Of a DNA stretch of 64,000 nucleotides, positions 1 to 8,936 are shown in pieces. Within the stretch, counting starts at the first letter, position 1. Every line of letters starts with the position of its first letter. The stretch comes from Armatimonadota bacterium (GTDB taxonomy: Bacteria; Armatimonadota; UBA5829; DTJY01), in NCBI GenBank assembly GCA_023511795.1, contig JAIMAU010000008.1, forward strand, positions 1 to 64,000. Direction: 5' to 3'. The notes under the pieces were generated by a model. The model searched no databases, had not been told where the DNA came from, and saw nothing but the letters and a program-made list of their open reading frames with translations. The translations under genes were made by a program, and so were the position numbers.

Positions 1-81
1 GTGTCAAGCAGGAAATGAAACATTTATTTCCAACTTATAAATAATAAGAAGGGTAATATACGAGCGCTGGGGGGACTTGCT

Positions 82-1947
82 ATGAGCAGTTTGTATTTTG
101 GCAATCGTGAGCCGCTCGTGCAAAGTGCTTTCATATTTTTGCCACTTGGAAGTGTGAAGCCTAGAGGTTGGTTGAGAAGACAGCTTCAGATACAAGCAAA
201 TGGTCAAAGTGGGCACTTGCCGGAGTTCTGGGATTCGCTCGGACCCAATAGTGGATGGCTTGGAGGAACCGGCGAGAGTTGGGAGCGAGGGCCATATTAT
301 CTTGATGGTCTAGTTCCGCTTGCTTATCTCCTCGACGATGAAAGACTGATTAGTATTGCACAAAAATGGCTGGACTGGATGATTAGTAGCCAAGATGAGA
401 GCGGCCATTTTGGCCCGAAGTCGCTTGAAGACTGGTGGCCTTTTGGGATCGCTTGCAAAGTGCTGACTCAATATCAAGAAGTGACTGGCGATCCGCGGGT
501 TGTTCCCATGCTTGAAAAGTTTTTCAGATATATGAAATGCGAGCTTCCTCGCCGACATTTGCATTCGTGGGCCATCATGCGGTGGGCGGATACTGTCTTG
601 AGTATTATCTGGCTTTATAACCGCAACGGTGATTCTGAGCTCCTTGAACTTGCCGAGGAAATCATGAAGCAAGGATATGATTGGAGCTATCACTTCCGCG
701 ACTTTGCTCATCCAGTGAAGCAAACTGTTCGTTTTCAGATGCGAACACATGTTGTAAATAACGCCATGGGCGTGAAGACACCCGGAGTTCAGTATTTGCT
801 TACTGGGTGGGAGGAACATAAAGAAGGCGCATATAAGGCACTTGAAATGTTGGAAACATATCACGGAACTGCCGCGGGCATTTTTACAGGTGATGAACAC
901 TACGCAGGGAAAAATCCAACGCAAGGAACTGAACTCTGTGCGGTTGTTGAGTTCATGTTTTCCTTAGAGAATCTAATGCAGATACTAGGCGATCCAGCGT
1001 TCGGGGATTTGCTTGAGAAAGTGGCGTATAATGCTCTACCGGCAACGTTTACGGCTGACATGTGGCAGCACCAATATGACCAGCAGGCTAATCAAGTGCT
1101 ATGCACAATCGCCAAGCGTCCTTGGACAAATAATCGTGAGGATTCGAATATATTTGGCCTGGAGCCAAACTATGGATGTTGCACAGCCAATTTCCACCAG
1201 AGCTGGCCAAAGTTCGTTGCAAACCTTTGGATGGCTACTCAAGACGAGGGGTTGGCTGCTGTGGCTTATGGGCCATGTGAGGTGAAAGCAAAGGTTCGAG
1301 GAGGACAAGAAGTAACTATCAACGTGGATACCAATTATCCGTTTGGCGACACAGTGAGAATGGAAATTCACACTCGAAAATCCGCGCGTTTCCCGTTAAG
1401 TTTTCGCATCCCTGGATGGGCGGATTTGCCAGTAATGAAGGTGAATAGCGGCTTGGTCTCAGCCGAACCAGGTACATTCAAAACCGTTGAGCGCGAGTGG
1501 AGAGATGGCGATGTAGTTGAATTCCTTTTCCCGATGAAGGTTGAATCCGAGAGAAGGTTTCGCAATTCAATCACTCTAAGACGTGGGCCAATCGTCTTTT
1601 CTCTGAAGATAGGCGAGCGGTGGGAGCGTATCCGTGGGGAAGACCCATGCCCTGATTATGCTGTTTACCCAACGACGCCTTGGAATTATGGCTTAGTGGT
1701 TGACCCCGAGCATCCTGACGTTGAAGTTATTGAGAAAGGCATTGGAGATATCATATTCGGCGCTGATTACGCCCCAGTTGAGCTTCGAGTGAAGGGAAAA
1801 CAGATACCAGAATGGGGGATTGAAGATAACCAGGCGGGCTTGATTCCCGAAAGTCCTGTGAGTTCTAGCGAACCCGTGGAAGATCTCACGCTCATCCCAT
1901 ATGGTTGTGCAAAGCTTAGAATTACGGAATTTCCTCTCATCGGCTAG
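82..1947 (+). CDS. GH127-like beta-L-arabinofuranosidase (DUF1680 family)
   Basis: A 621-residue protein of the GH127/DUF1680 family, enzymes that remove beta-L-arabinofuranose from plant glycans. The family's zinc-thiolate active site can be read: E284 and C286 in TELC match the Glu and first Cys ligand, and the Cys pair C366/C367 in YGCCTAN holds the other ligand and the nucleophilic Cys (roles known from the characterised bifidobacterial enzyme). An (alpha/alpha) toroid covers about residues 30-400 and a beta-rich tail follows. No signal peptide is obvious, so it is probably cytoplasmic. ATG is preceded by a GGGGGG-rich ribosome site about 8 bases upstream. It stands alone, with a terminator hairpin about 180 bases after the stop. 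Exact substrate is not shown by sequence. Confidence 0.85.
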   Translation: MSSLYFGNREPLVQSAFIFLPLGSVKPRGWLRRQLQIQANGQSGHLPEFWDSLGPNSGWLGGTGESWERGPYYLDGLVPLAYLLDDERLISIAQKWLDWMISSQDESGHFGPKSLEDWWPFGIACKVLTQYQEVTGDPRVVPMLEKFFRYMKCELPRRHLHSWAIMRWADTVLSIIWLYNRNGDSELLELAEEIMKQGYDWSYHFRDFAHPVKQTVRFQMRTHVVNNAMGVKTPGVQYLLTGWEEHKEGAYKALEMLETYHGTAAGIFTGDEHYAGKNPTQGTELCAVVEFMFSLENLMQILGDPAFGDLLEKVAYNALPATFTADMWQHQYDQQANQVLCTIAKRPWTNNREDSNIFGLEPNYGCCTANFHQSWPKFVANLWMATQDEGLAAVAYGPCEVKAKVRGGQEVTINVDTNYPFGDTVRMEIHTRKSARFPLSFRIPGWADLPVMKVNSGLVSAEPGTFKTVEREWRDGDVVEFLFPMKVESERRFRNSITLRRGPIVFSLKIGERWERIRGEDPCPDYAVYPTTPWNYGLVVDPEHPDVEVIEKGIGDIIFGADYAPVELRVKGKQIPEWGIEDNQAGLIPESPVSSSEPVEDLTLIPYGCAKLRITEFPLIG

Positions 1948-2125
1948 GGATAAGGGTTAAACAAAAAATGCAGGCGCAAAGTGTGTAGGCGCTTTAGTAG
2001 GGCTAATTTGCTAAAAAATTTTCCCCAAGCGCGTTTAGGCTTTGGGCATTGCGGGTAAAAAAACGCTGCAGTGCGCTTCTTGTGCGCAGGGCAATAGGTT
2101 TTGCCCTTGCCTTCCTCATGCATAT

Positions 2126-2165
2126 GGCGGCACGATGGGTTATCCATCAGGCCGCCTCTTTTCTT
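2126..2165 (+). terminator. Intrinsic terminator after the GH127 gene
   Basis: GGCGGC at 2126-2131 pairs with GCCGCC at 2151-2156, and the inner GATGG/CCATC pair extends the stem; TCTTTTCTT follows on the plus strand. The rest of the 1948-2348 gap shows only a short direct repeat GCTAGGTTT near 2280-2310 and no convincing gene. Confidence 0.65.
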
Positions 2166-2348
2166 GAGTTTCGAGTATTCTTAATGAAGAGTCTCAAAAA
2201 TAACTTGTGGCAACTTGTAAACAATTCGCTTTTTGGAATCTGAAGGTGGGCGTTATCAGCCTGGGTTATGTTTATTGATGCTAGGTTTTCTGATGAACGC
2301 TAGGTTTATTTTCGCAAATAAGATTGGAAGACAATTCCTTAGTGGCAA

Positions 2349-3629
2349 TTAGGCGAGCTTCACTGTGGGCATGGCTTCGGATTCTATTCGGACAATTTCC
2401 GCGCCGAGCGAAGACATTTTGTCTTCTATTCGTTCGTAGCCGCGGTCAATGTGCTCGACTCCCGAGATGTCGGTTCTTCCTTCTGCTGCTAGACCTGCGA
2501 TGACAAGGGCAGCACCCGCCCGTAGGTCGGTGGCAGTAACCTCAGCTCCGGTGAGCTTGGGGACGCCTTTGATGATTGCTGTTCTGCCTTCCTGGACTAT
2601 ATCTGCGCCCATCCGTTGGAGCTCAGCAACGTATTTGAACCGCCGCTCGTAGACATTCTCGCTGATAACCGATGTCCCATCGGCAATCACGAGTAGAGCT
2701 GCAAACGGTTGTTGCATGTCGGTTGGAAATCCAGGATGCGGCATTGTCTTGATGTCAACAGCAATTGGTCTGCGATTTGCCTTGACGCGAATAAAGTCGG
2801 TGCCTTCCTCAACCGATATACCTGCCTCTTGAAGCTTTTGGATCACAGCAAGCGAGTGTTCGGGAATGGCTTTTCTGAGGACTACATCGCCAAGCGTTAC
2901 TGCTGCTGCAATTGCATATGTCCCGGCTTCCATCCTATCAGAGATTACCCGATGCTTAACGGCACAAAGCTCTTTGACGCCTTCGATTTGGATTGTTTTT
3001 GTTCCTGCGCCGTAAATCTTTGCGCCCATAGCTATGAGCATATTTGCTAAATTGACAACCTCTGGCTCAAGAGCGGCGTTTTCGATATATGTCGTGCCCT
3101 CGGCTAAGCACGCTGCCGTCATTAGGTGCTGGGTGGCGCCTGCGCTTGGGAAGTCTAAATATATCTTCGCTCCTTTTAGCCTCGACGCTTCGGCTTCAAC
3201 ATAGCCATGTTCCATAGAGATTCGCGCGCCAAGTGCCTGCAGCCCTTTAACGTGAAAATCTACCGGTCTTGCTCCAATGTCACAACCACCGGGCATAGGT
3301 ACCTTCGCATATCCAAGTCTGGCGAGTAAGGGACCCAAAACGCAAAACGAAGCACGCATCTTTTTGACTAATTCGTAGGGCGCTTCGTTGGATTTTATTT
3401 CAGTGGCATCAATCTCTAGTTGATTTCCGGTAAGACGGGTAGGTACACCTAGTTCTTGGAGCATTTGTGACATGGTATATATGTCGCCTATGTGAGGTAC
3501 GTTTTCGAGAATAGTAGTTCCTTTTGCGAGCAGTGCTCCCGCCATTAAAGCTAGAGTGGCATTTTTGCTTCCTGCAATGTCTACTTCACCTTTTAGTCTG
3601 TTGCCGCCAATAACGTATAATTTTTCCAA
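2349..3629 (-). CDS. murA: UDP-N-acetylglucosamine 1-carboxyvinyltransferase MurA
   Basis: First committed step of peptidoglycan synthesis: transfers enolpyruvate from PEP to UDP-GlcNAc in the cytoplasm. The 426-residue length is normal. The catalytic-loop Cys is C116 in PGGCDIGARPVDFH, so the enzyme should be fosfomycin-sensitive by the usual Cys criterion. The SKN substrate-binding motif is at 21-23 and MRAS near 91-94. The EPSP-synthase-like double domain spans the whole protein. The gene is transcribed alone from a strong minus-strand promoter at 3788-3817, leaving a leader of about 150 bases. It neighbours a dipeptide epimerase and a PBP4-type enzyme, both also wall-related. Confidence 0.97.
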   Translation of the reverse strand: MEKLYVIGGNRLKGEVDIAGSKNATLALMAGALLAKGTTILENVPHIGDIYTMSQMLQELGVPTRLTGNQLEIDATEIKSNEAPYELVKKMRASFCVLGPLLARLGYAKVPMPGGCDIGARPVDFHVKGLQALGARISMEHGYVEAEASRLKGAKIYLDFPSAGATQHLMTAACLAEGTTYIENAALEPEVVNLANMLIAMGAKIYGAGTKTIQIEGVKELCAVKHRVISDRMEAGTYAIAAAVTLGDVVLRKAIPEHSLAVIQKLQEAGISVEEGTDFIRVKANRRPIAVDIKTMPHPGFPTDMQQPFAALLVIADGTSVISENVYERRFKYVAELQRMGADIVQEGRTAIIKGVPKLTGAEVTATDLRAGAALVIAGLAAEGRTDISGVEHIDRGYERIEDKMSSLGAEIVRIESEAMPTVKLA

Positions 3630-3787
3630 GAACTAGCCCCTCCCATGTTGAGGACTCTCGCTTTTGTGAAGTTCGGCAGCACTAATACTAAGCGGAGCCG
3701 CCTTGCACTTCAATTATACCCACACACTCAGAATTCTACATCTTGCCCTCGACTTCCTGTCAAAAGCCATGTCACTTAACCAAACAA

Positions 3788-3817
3788 AGTATACAGGAGG
3801 GCATTCCCTTATGTCAA
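3788..3817 (-). promoter_or_regulatory. Sigma-70-type promoter of murA
   Basis: On the minus strand TTGACA (3812-3817) and TATACT (3788-3793) are separated by 18 bases, reading toward murA. The predicted leader is about 150 nt. The rest of the 3630-3988 gap shows no other supported feature. Confidence 0.75.
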
Positions 3818-3988
3818 GCAAGTGGTTGTGGATTAATGGTTTGATTATTTAAATTAAGTCAGCGAATTTTAAGTAGGCAATTAATAGGTGATCATAAATT
3901 AGTATTTAATTGCCTTTTTGCTTTCTTGCACATTCTTCGCTGTTAATGCTTTCTGAAACATTGACCTCCGCTAGGCTCGAAGCTATAA

Positions 3989-5083
3989 TTAACCTGAATT
4001 TTGGGCGCTTGCTGGTAGGCTTCCATGGCCCAAAGCTGTTGAGTGTGCTCTTAGGACGTCGGCTTCGGCTGTAAATCCGCCGATAAACGGCTGGTCCGCT
4101 ACAAGCATGTACGCGTCGAGGTCCAGAGCGTGGAAAGCACCTGTACCACAGGCGAAATGAACTGAGGTAGCGAGGCCAATCCCTGGTTCAAGCATGCTTC
4201 CAAGCATGATTTCTTTTCGAGCGGCTTGACACAAGGCTATTATCGCCAGCGCACCTGAGAGGCCGGACTTCATTACTTTGATGTTTATGCCATCAATTGC
4301 CTCTTGTTCTAGGAGCCTAAGGGCATCGAATGGGGTAACCACAGCTTCATCAGCGAATACCGGTATTGAAGTATGCTGAGTGACATATCTGAGGCCAGCT
4401 ATGTCGCTTTTATCAACCGGTTGCTCCAGCAAGCTAATTGGTATGCCTGCACCTTGGAGTTTAGTAACGAATGACACGGCTGTCGTTGGAACGAATCCCT
4501 GGTTTGCATCTATTCTGATATCGCATTGGGGAGCGCCTTGATGAATGGCAATTACGCGTTCGAAGTCTTCCTCAGGATCTTCGACGCCAACTTTTATTTT
4601 TAAGCAGCGAAATCCTTGGGAAGCGACACGTTCGGCGGCGAACCGCGCCTCGTCCGGGGAACAGATTGGGATAGTCACGTCTGTTTGTACCTCTTCCAGC
4701 GCGCCGCCGAAAAAGTGAAACATCGAGAGGTTAAACACCTTGCAGAAGGCGTCTAAGACGGCAATCTCGAGCCCCGCGCGGGCTGTGTGTTCGTCTGGTA
4801 AAATTTCTGCAAGGATTTTAAAGATGTTTAAATATTGCCGAACATCAACCCCTTCAAGGTCGGGCTTGCTTATTTTGATAGCCGAAAGAACGGTAGAAGT
4901 GTCTTCGCCTGTCACATATTTGAGCGGTGTCGCAGAGCCATAGCCGATTATTCCATTCTCGAGCTGAAGCTCGATTATAACGGTGGGTGATGCCGTCTTT
5001 CTGCCTTTGGCCGTCTCAAAGGCCTCTTTAAGTTGGAGCTCAAGAGGGTATGCGACTACTTCGCTTATCCTTGGCATTTTCAC
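3989..5083 (-). CDS. Enolase-superfamily dipeptide epimerase (L-Ala-D/L-Glu epimerase-like)
   Basis: A 364-residue member of the MLE subgroup of the enolase superfamily. These enzymes epimerise the alpha carbon of dipeptides such as L-Ala-D-Glu released from murein. The catalytic set is visible: KIK at K162/K164, metal ligands D192 (IDAN), E220 (EQP) and D245 (DEA), and the second catalytic lysine in NIKVMKSG at K269. The small N-terminal capping domain covers about residues 1-125. It is divergent from the PBP4-like gene across 81 bases, which suits a murein-peptide recycling role. Other dipeptide specificities, or o-succinylbenzoate synthase-like activity, are possible because specificity cannot be read from these motifs alone. 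Confidence 0.85.
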   Translation of the reverse strand: MKMPRISEVVAYPLELQLKEAFETAKGRKTASPTVIIELQLENGIIGYGSATPLKYVTGEDTSTVLSAIKISKPDLEGVDVRQYLNIFKILAEILPDEHTARAGLEIAVLDAFCKVFNLSMFHFFGGALEEVQTDVTIPICSPDEARFAAERVASQGFRCLKIKVGVEDPEEDFERVIAIHQGAPQCDIRIDANQGFVPTTAVSFVTKLQGAGIPISLLEQPVDKSDIAGLRYVTQHTSIPVFADEAVVTPFDALRLLEQEAIDGINIKVMKSGLSGALAIIALCQAARKEIMLGSMLEPGIGLATSVHFACGTGAFHALDLDAYMLVADQPFIGGFTAEADVLRAHSTALGHGSLPASAQNSG

Positions 5084-5164
5084 ATGCCTCCCTTAGGCAA
5101 AATATCTAATTGCTAAGTTATTATTTAAGTAATCTAAGAAAAATATGAGAGGTAAAGACTAACA

Positions 5165-6625
5165 ATGTTAGCTTACAAATTTCGTTGGCGTTATGTTATC
5201 TTAATTGCTCTGATTCTGCAAGTCTGTTTTGCTTTAAAATGTATTTCGGCTCCTAATCTGGATGCTGAGATTGCAAGCATCGTTGACCAAGCGCTTGCAG
5301 ATTCGGTTCTAAGCCATGGTATTCAAGGAGTGTTGATTGAGTCATTAAAAGACGGCCGCGTGGTTTACGAGAAAAACGCCGACCTTGTGTTTATTCCAGC
5401 ATCAAACTTTAAGATTTTGGTTTCTGCTACGGCATTGGACACACTTGGGCCGGACTACCGTTTTAAGACATTCATTTTTATCAGCGGCCAAAAAACCACT
5501 AGTGGGGTGCTTAAGGGCAACTTAATCATAGAGGGCAGAGGCGACCCAGTTTTGAAATACGAACACCTTGAACAGATTGCGGCGAAGTTAAAAGAAATTG
5601 GCATTAAGATAATCGAGGGAAATATCATTGGCGACGACACGTGGTTCGACAGCATTCGGCTTGGCTGGGGGTGGTCATGGGATGACGAACCTTACTACTA
5701 TGCTGCTCAAATCAGCGCACTAAACCTCAATGAAAATATCATAGATGTGTGGGTCCGGCCAGGTGATAAGGTAGGCGAGCCTGCGGCGGTCGAGGTGCTG
5801 CCGCAAACCTCCTATGTGTCGGTGGTTAACGAATGTCGGACTTCAGCTGCAAAATCCGAGAAAACGGTTTTCATTGACCGTCTCAGAGGAAAAAATGTAG
5901 TTCGTGTTACGGGAATGGTCCCACTTGACTACAAACCTGAGCGTCCTGAGGAAGCAATCACGGTTGAGGAGCCAACGCTATTCACTTGTCATAGGTTGCT
6001 TGAGACTCTGCGTGCTCATGGAATTGAGGTAAAAGGTCAGGTTGTTCGCGGCAAGAAACCCGAGAGCGCACAATTTGTGATGTCGTTAACATCGCCTCCG
6101 CTTTCTGAGATACTCCGGTTTCTTAATAAGCCAAGTGACAACCTAATCGCCGAGGTTTTGCTCAAGGTGCTTGGCGCGGAGAGAAAGGGAAAAGGAAGTA
6201 CTAGCGCAGGTGAGCAAGTTGAACTCGAGTTTCTAAAGAAAATTGGCGCTGACATGACCGCTGTTAATATTACAGATGGGTCAGGACTATCGCGGCATAA
6301 TTTAATTTCGCCCCGAAATCTTGTTATAATCCTTAAGCATATGTATAACCACAAGCATTCAAAGGTCTACCTGGATTCCCTGCCAATAGCTGGGGTAGAT
6401 GGAACACTTCGAAAACGGATGAAAGGAACGCCGGCTGAGGGCAACGTACGTGCAAAGACGGGTTACGTTGGGATGGTATGTACGCTTTCTGGGTTTGTTA
6501 CCACAAGAAGTGGTGAACCTCTTGTTTTCTCAATTATGTTTAACCATCACCTGTGTCGTCACTCTGAGGCGATTGCAGTGATGGATAAAATAATGGCGGG
6601 GATTGCCGGCGTTGGTGAGAAATGA
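5165..6625 (+). CDS. dacB: D-alanyl-D-alanine carboxypeptidase/endopeptidase (PBP4 type, peptidase S13)
   Basis: Periplasmic serine peptidase that trims or cleaves D-Ala cross-links of peptidoglycan. The three penicillin-binding motifs are intact: SNFK (S80, K83), SDN (S324-N326) and KTG (431-433). The long insertion between the first two motifs is typical of the S13 family. Residues 1-29 form a hydrophobic signal sequence. The ribosome site GAGAGGT lies about 10 bases before the ATG. The stop overlaps the start of the next gene by four bases (ATGA), so the two are probably translationally coupled. The 486-residue length is usual for the family. Confidence 0.93.
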   Translation: MLAYKFRWRYVILIALILQVCFALKCISAPNLDAEIASIVDQALADSVLSHGIQGVLIESLKDGRVVYEKNADLVFIPASNFKILVSATALDTLGPDYRFKTFIFISGQKTTSGVLKGNLIIEGRGDPVLKYEHLEQIAAKLKEIGIKIIEGNIIGDDTWFDSIRLGWGWSWDDEPYYYAAQISALNLNENIIDVWVRPGDKVGEPAAVEVLPQTSYVSVVNECRTSAAKSEKTVFIDRLRGKNVVRVTGMVPLDYKPERPEEAITVEEPTLFTCHRLLETLRAHGIEVKGQVVRGKKPESAQFVMSLTSPPLSEILRFLNKPSDNLIAEVLLKVLGAERKGKGSTSAGEQVELEFLKKIGADMTAVNITDGSGLSRHNLISPRNLVIILKHMYNHKHSKVYLDSLPIAGVDGTLRKRMKGTPAEGNVRAKTGYVGMVCTLSGFVTTRSGEPLVFSIMFNHHLCRHSEAIAVMDKIMAGIAGVGEK

Positions 6626-8724
6626 ATAGATGGATTAGATATTTCCTTGCCTTTATTCTTCTCCTGGCTATTTATGGGCATGCTGGCGCTGTATATACAA
6701 TCAAGACATCGCTGACGAAGACAGAGCTTCTCGGGCTTTACGTGGATTTATTGCGCAAGTTTGCCAATTATGCCGAGAAGCAGTGGCATGCTGCATCGTT
6801 TCCAAATGCAGGGTACTGGGGCAATGGCATAAGCGACGGCAATGAAGGCATCAGGGCGGTAGCAAATACAGCTCTTACCTATGCTGTTCTTGCAAAGCAT
6901 GCTGACAAATTGGCTAACGATGAACGTCTGACATACATCTCAAGGGCTGCTTATGGGATACGTTATGCTGTCGAGACTCACCTCACTGGAAAGCAGAAGT
7001 GCGTTGATGGCAGACAATGGGGCAACTCATGGCAATCTGCGATGTGGGCGGGAAATATCGGGTTTGCTGCTTGGATAATATGGGATGACCTCGACGATGA
7101 CCTCCGAACCTCGGTTGAACGTGTGGTCTCTTTTGAAGCAGACCGTTTCTTACACCTAAAGCCGCCCAGCAATCGCTGGGGTGATACCAAAGCAGAAGAA
7201 ATCGGATGGAACCAAATTTGCATTTCTCTTGCTGCCAACATGTTTCCCAGTCACCCTAATGCATTAAAATGGAAAGAGAAGTCTATCGAATATATGATGA
7301 ATGTACTTTCTATACCTCAAGATGCACGAGATGAGCGGATTGTGGATGGCAAGCGAGTGAGGGATTGGGTATGCACAGTGAATGTTCATCCGGATTTCAC
7401 TCTGGAGAACCATGGCTTTTTTCATCCCACCTACACGATGGTAAGTCCCGCTGAGGTTGGCCAAGGTGGGCTTCTCTACGCGTACGCACGCCAACCTATC
7501 CCGGAGGCTGCAGGCCATCATCTCTTGGATAACTGGCGTTTGCTCCAAAATTTCATGCTTCCCTGTGGTTACTGGATTTATCCGCAAGGCATGGATTGGG
7601 CGCTCAATAGCGATGGGCACATTCACTATCTTGCTTGGCTTGCCACTTATGCCAAGGATCCTCTTGCCGCTGGGATGGAAAAAAAGGTGGCACAATATAT
7701 CGCTGGCCATCAAACAATTCACAAGGACGGACGTTTCGCGGGTCCAGCATCAAGATTGGGCTTTGCAAGGGAAGCCATTACAGCAGAGCGCCTATCCTAC
7801 TCATACCTTTACCACAAGATTGTTGGTTCTGGACCTGAGAATGAATGCACCATTGACCAGGTGAATCTCAATGGGGTGCGTAGATACTCTTTAGTAGACC
7901 TCATAGCCCACCGCACGTCGAATAAATTTGCCTCATTCTCTTGGAAAAACAACGTTATGGGTTTGGTGATGCCTATTGGGTTTAATCATAGCGCAAATCC
8001 CTATTTCTGCACGCCGTTTATAAATGGTCTTGTCGGAAACTTTATTCTTAAGAATGTCGAAAACCGCAAGGCTCAGTTGGTTGAGCGCACATGGCGGCGG
8101 CTCAAGGACGGTTTTGAAACAAGCGGCACTCTTCTTCTCGGCAATGGCCTGTTAAAACAAGAAATCAAGCTCATCTCAGTTGGTGATAAAACTGTGGTAT
8201 ACATGGACAAGGTTACCGCTCAATCGCCGCTGGCAGTTCTGAAAGAGTTTGGCGTCCCTGTGGGCATCGAGAATGACGAGTTCACCGGCAACCAGCGAAC
8301 TTTGTACTATGAGGGTGGGGAGAAAACAATTCTTGGTCCAAACACGGCAGAGCTTATCCGCATTCCAGGCAGTTGGGCAAATGTTGATGGGCGGCTTGGC
8401 ATGGTCGCGGTTCTCGGTTCTGGCATAGCGTATAATGACGTGGCATCATACAACCGAGATGGTGCGCGGGAGGATCTCCTTTATGGTTCATATTCAGATA
8501 TTGAGCGCGAATTTAAGCGAGGCGAGGAAGTTGCCCGGCGGATTGTTATATTCTTTACAGAAGTCAAGCCTGATGAGACGGCTAGACTTGCTAAGGCTGC
8601 CAAATTAGAAAAGGATGCGGAAGACAATCAAGTGCTTGTCCTCGAGCTTCCAGAAAAAGTATGCATTAAGGTTGAGAGAATTTGGAGCAAAGGCTCAAGT
8701 ATCTCGTATCATCGGATGAGATAA
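6622..8724 (+). CDS. Secreted alpha/alpha-toroid-like protein, possible polysaccharide lyase
   Basis: A 700-residue exported protein with a signal peptide ending near GHAGA (residues 18-22). The first 400 or so residues are rich in Trp, His and Asn and predicted helical, and look like an (alpha/alpha) toroid of the kind found in polysaccharide lyases and GH88/GH105-type enzymes. The last 250 residues look beta-rich. This resembles the domain order of heparinase/alginate-lyase-like proteins, but I do not recognise a specific family and cannot name catalytic residues. It overlaps the PBP4-like gene by four bases, which suggests action on a wall or extracellular glycan. The function is inference. 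Confidence 0.6.
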   Translation: MNRWIRYFLAFILLLAIYGHAGAVYTIKTSLTKTELLGLYVDLLRKFANYAEKQWHAASFPNAGYWGNGISDGNEGIRAVANTALTYAVLAKHADKLANDERLTYISRAAYGIRYAVETHLTGKQKCVDGRQWGNSWQSAMWAGNIGFAAWIIWDDLDDDLRTSVERVVSFEADRFLHLKPPSNRWGDTKAEEIGWNQICISLAANMFPSHPNALKWKEKSIEYMMNVLSIPQDARDERIVDGKRVRDWVCTVNVHPDFTLENHGFFHPTYTMVSPAEVGQGGLLYAYARQPIPEAAGHHLLDNWRLLQNFMLPCGYWIYPQGMDWALNSDGHIHYLAWLATYAKDPLAAGMEKKVAQYIAGHQTIHKDGRFAGPASRLGFAREAITAERLSYSYLYHKIVGSGPENECTIDQVNLNGVRRYSLVDLIAHRTSNKFASFSWKNNVMGLVMPIGFNHSANPYFCTPFINGLVGNFILKNVENRKAQLVERTWRRLKDGFETSGTLLLGNGLLKQEIKLISVGDKTVVYMDKVTAQSPLAVLKEFGVPVGIENDEFTGNQRTLYYEGGEKTILGPNTAELIRIPGSWANVDGRLGMVAVLGSGIAYNDVASYNRDGAREDLLYGSYSDIEREFKRGEEVARRIVIFFTEVKPDETARLAKAAKLEKDAEDNQVLVLELPEKVCIKVERIWSKGSSISYHRMR

Positions 8725-8857
8725 ATGTTTTAATGGTCTATTGCAAGCCATTCAAAACGACTCGCTGTAAAATAGCCTCCTAATATTTAGCCGCAATATA
8801 TTGCTTTCTGAAACTTCAAGTACAAATCGCATCGCTAGCTAAGTTTTCACATATTGT

Positions 8858-8886
8858 TTGACAGTCCTCATTCTGTATGCTAGTAT
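8858..8886 (+). promoter_or_regulatory. Sigma-70-type promoter of the UPF0182 gene
   Basis: TTGACA at 8858-8863 and TAGTAT at 8881-8886, 17 bases apart. It rules out an upstream in-frame start near 8877 for the following gene, because that codon lies inside the promoter. Confidence 0.75.
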
Positions 8887-8936
8887 TGTGCAGCTTCCTG
8901 GGTAAGTATCCCTTAAACCAGAAACAGGGGGTTTAC

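Noticed and set aside
310-924. A 204-codon frame on the minus strand inside the GH127 gene
   Set aside because: It lies antisense to a gene with readable catalytic motifs and has no domain of its own.
3811-3852. A 13-codon frame preceded by AGGAGGG in the murA upstream region
   Set aside because: The same bases form the opposite-strand TTGACA of a near-consensus murA promoter (3788-3817), which explains the sequence better.
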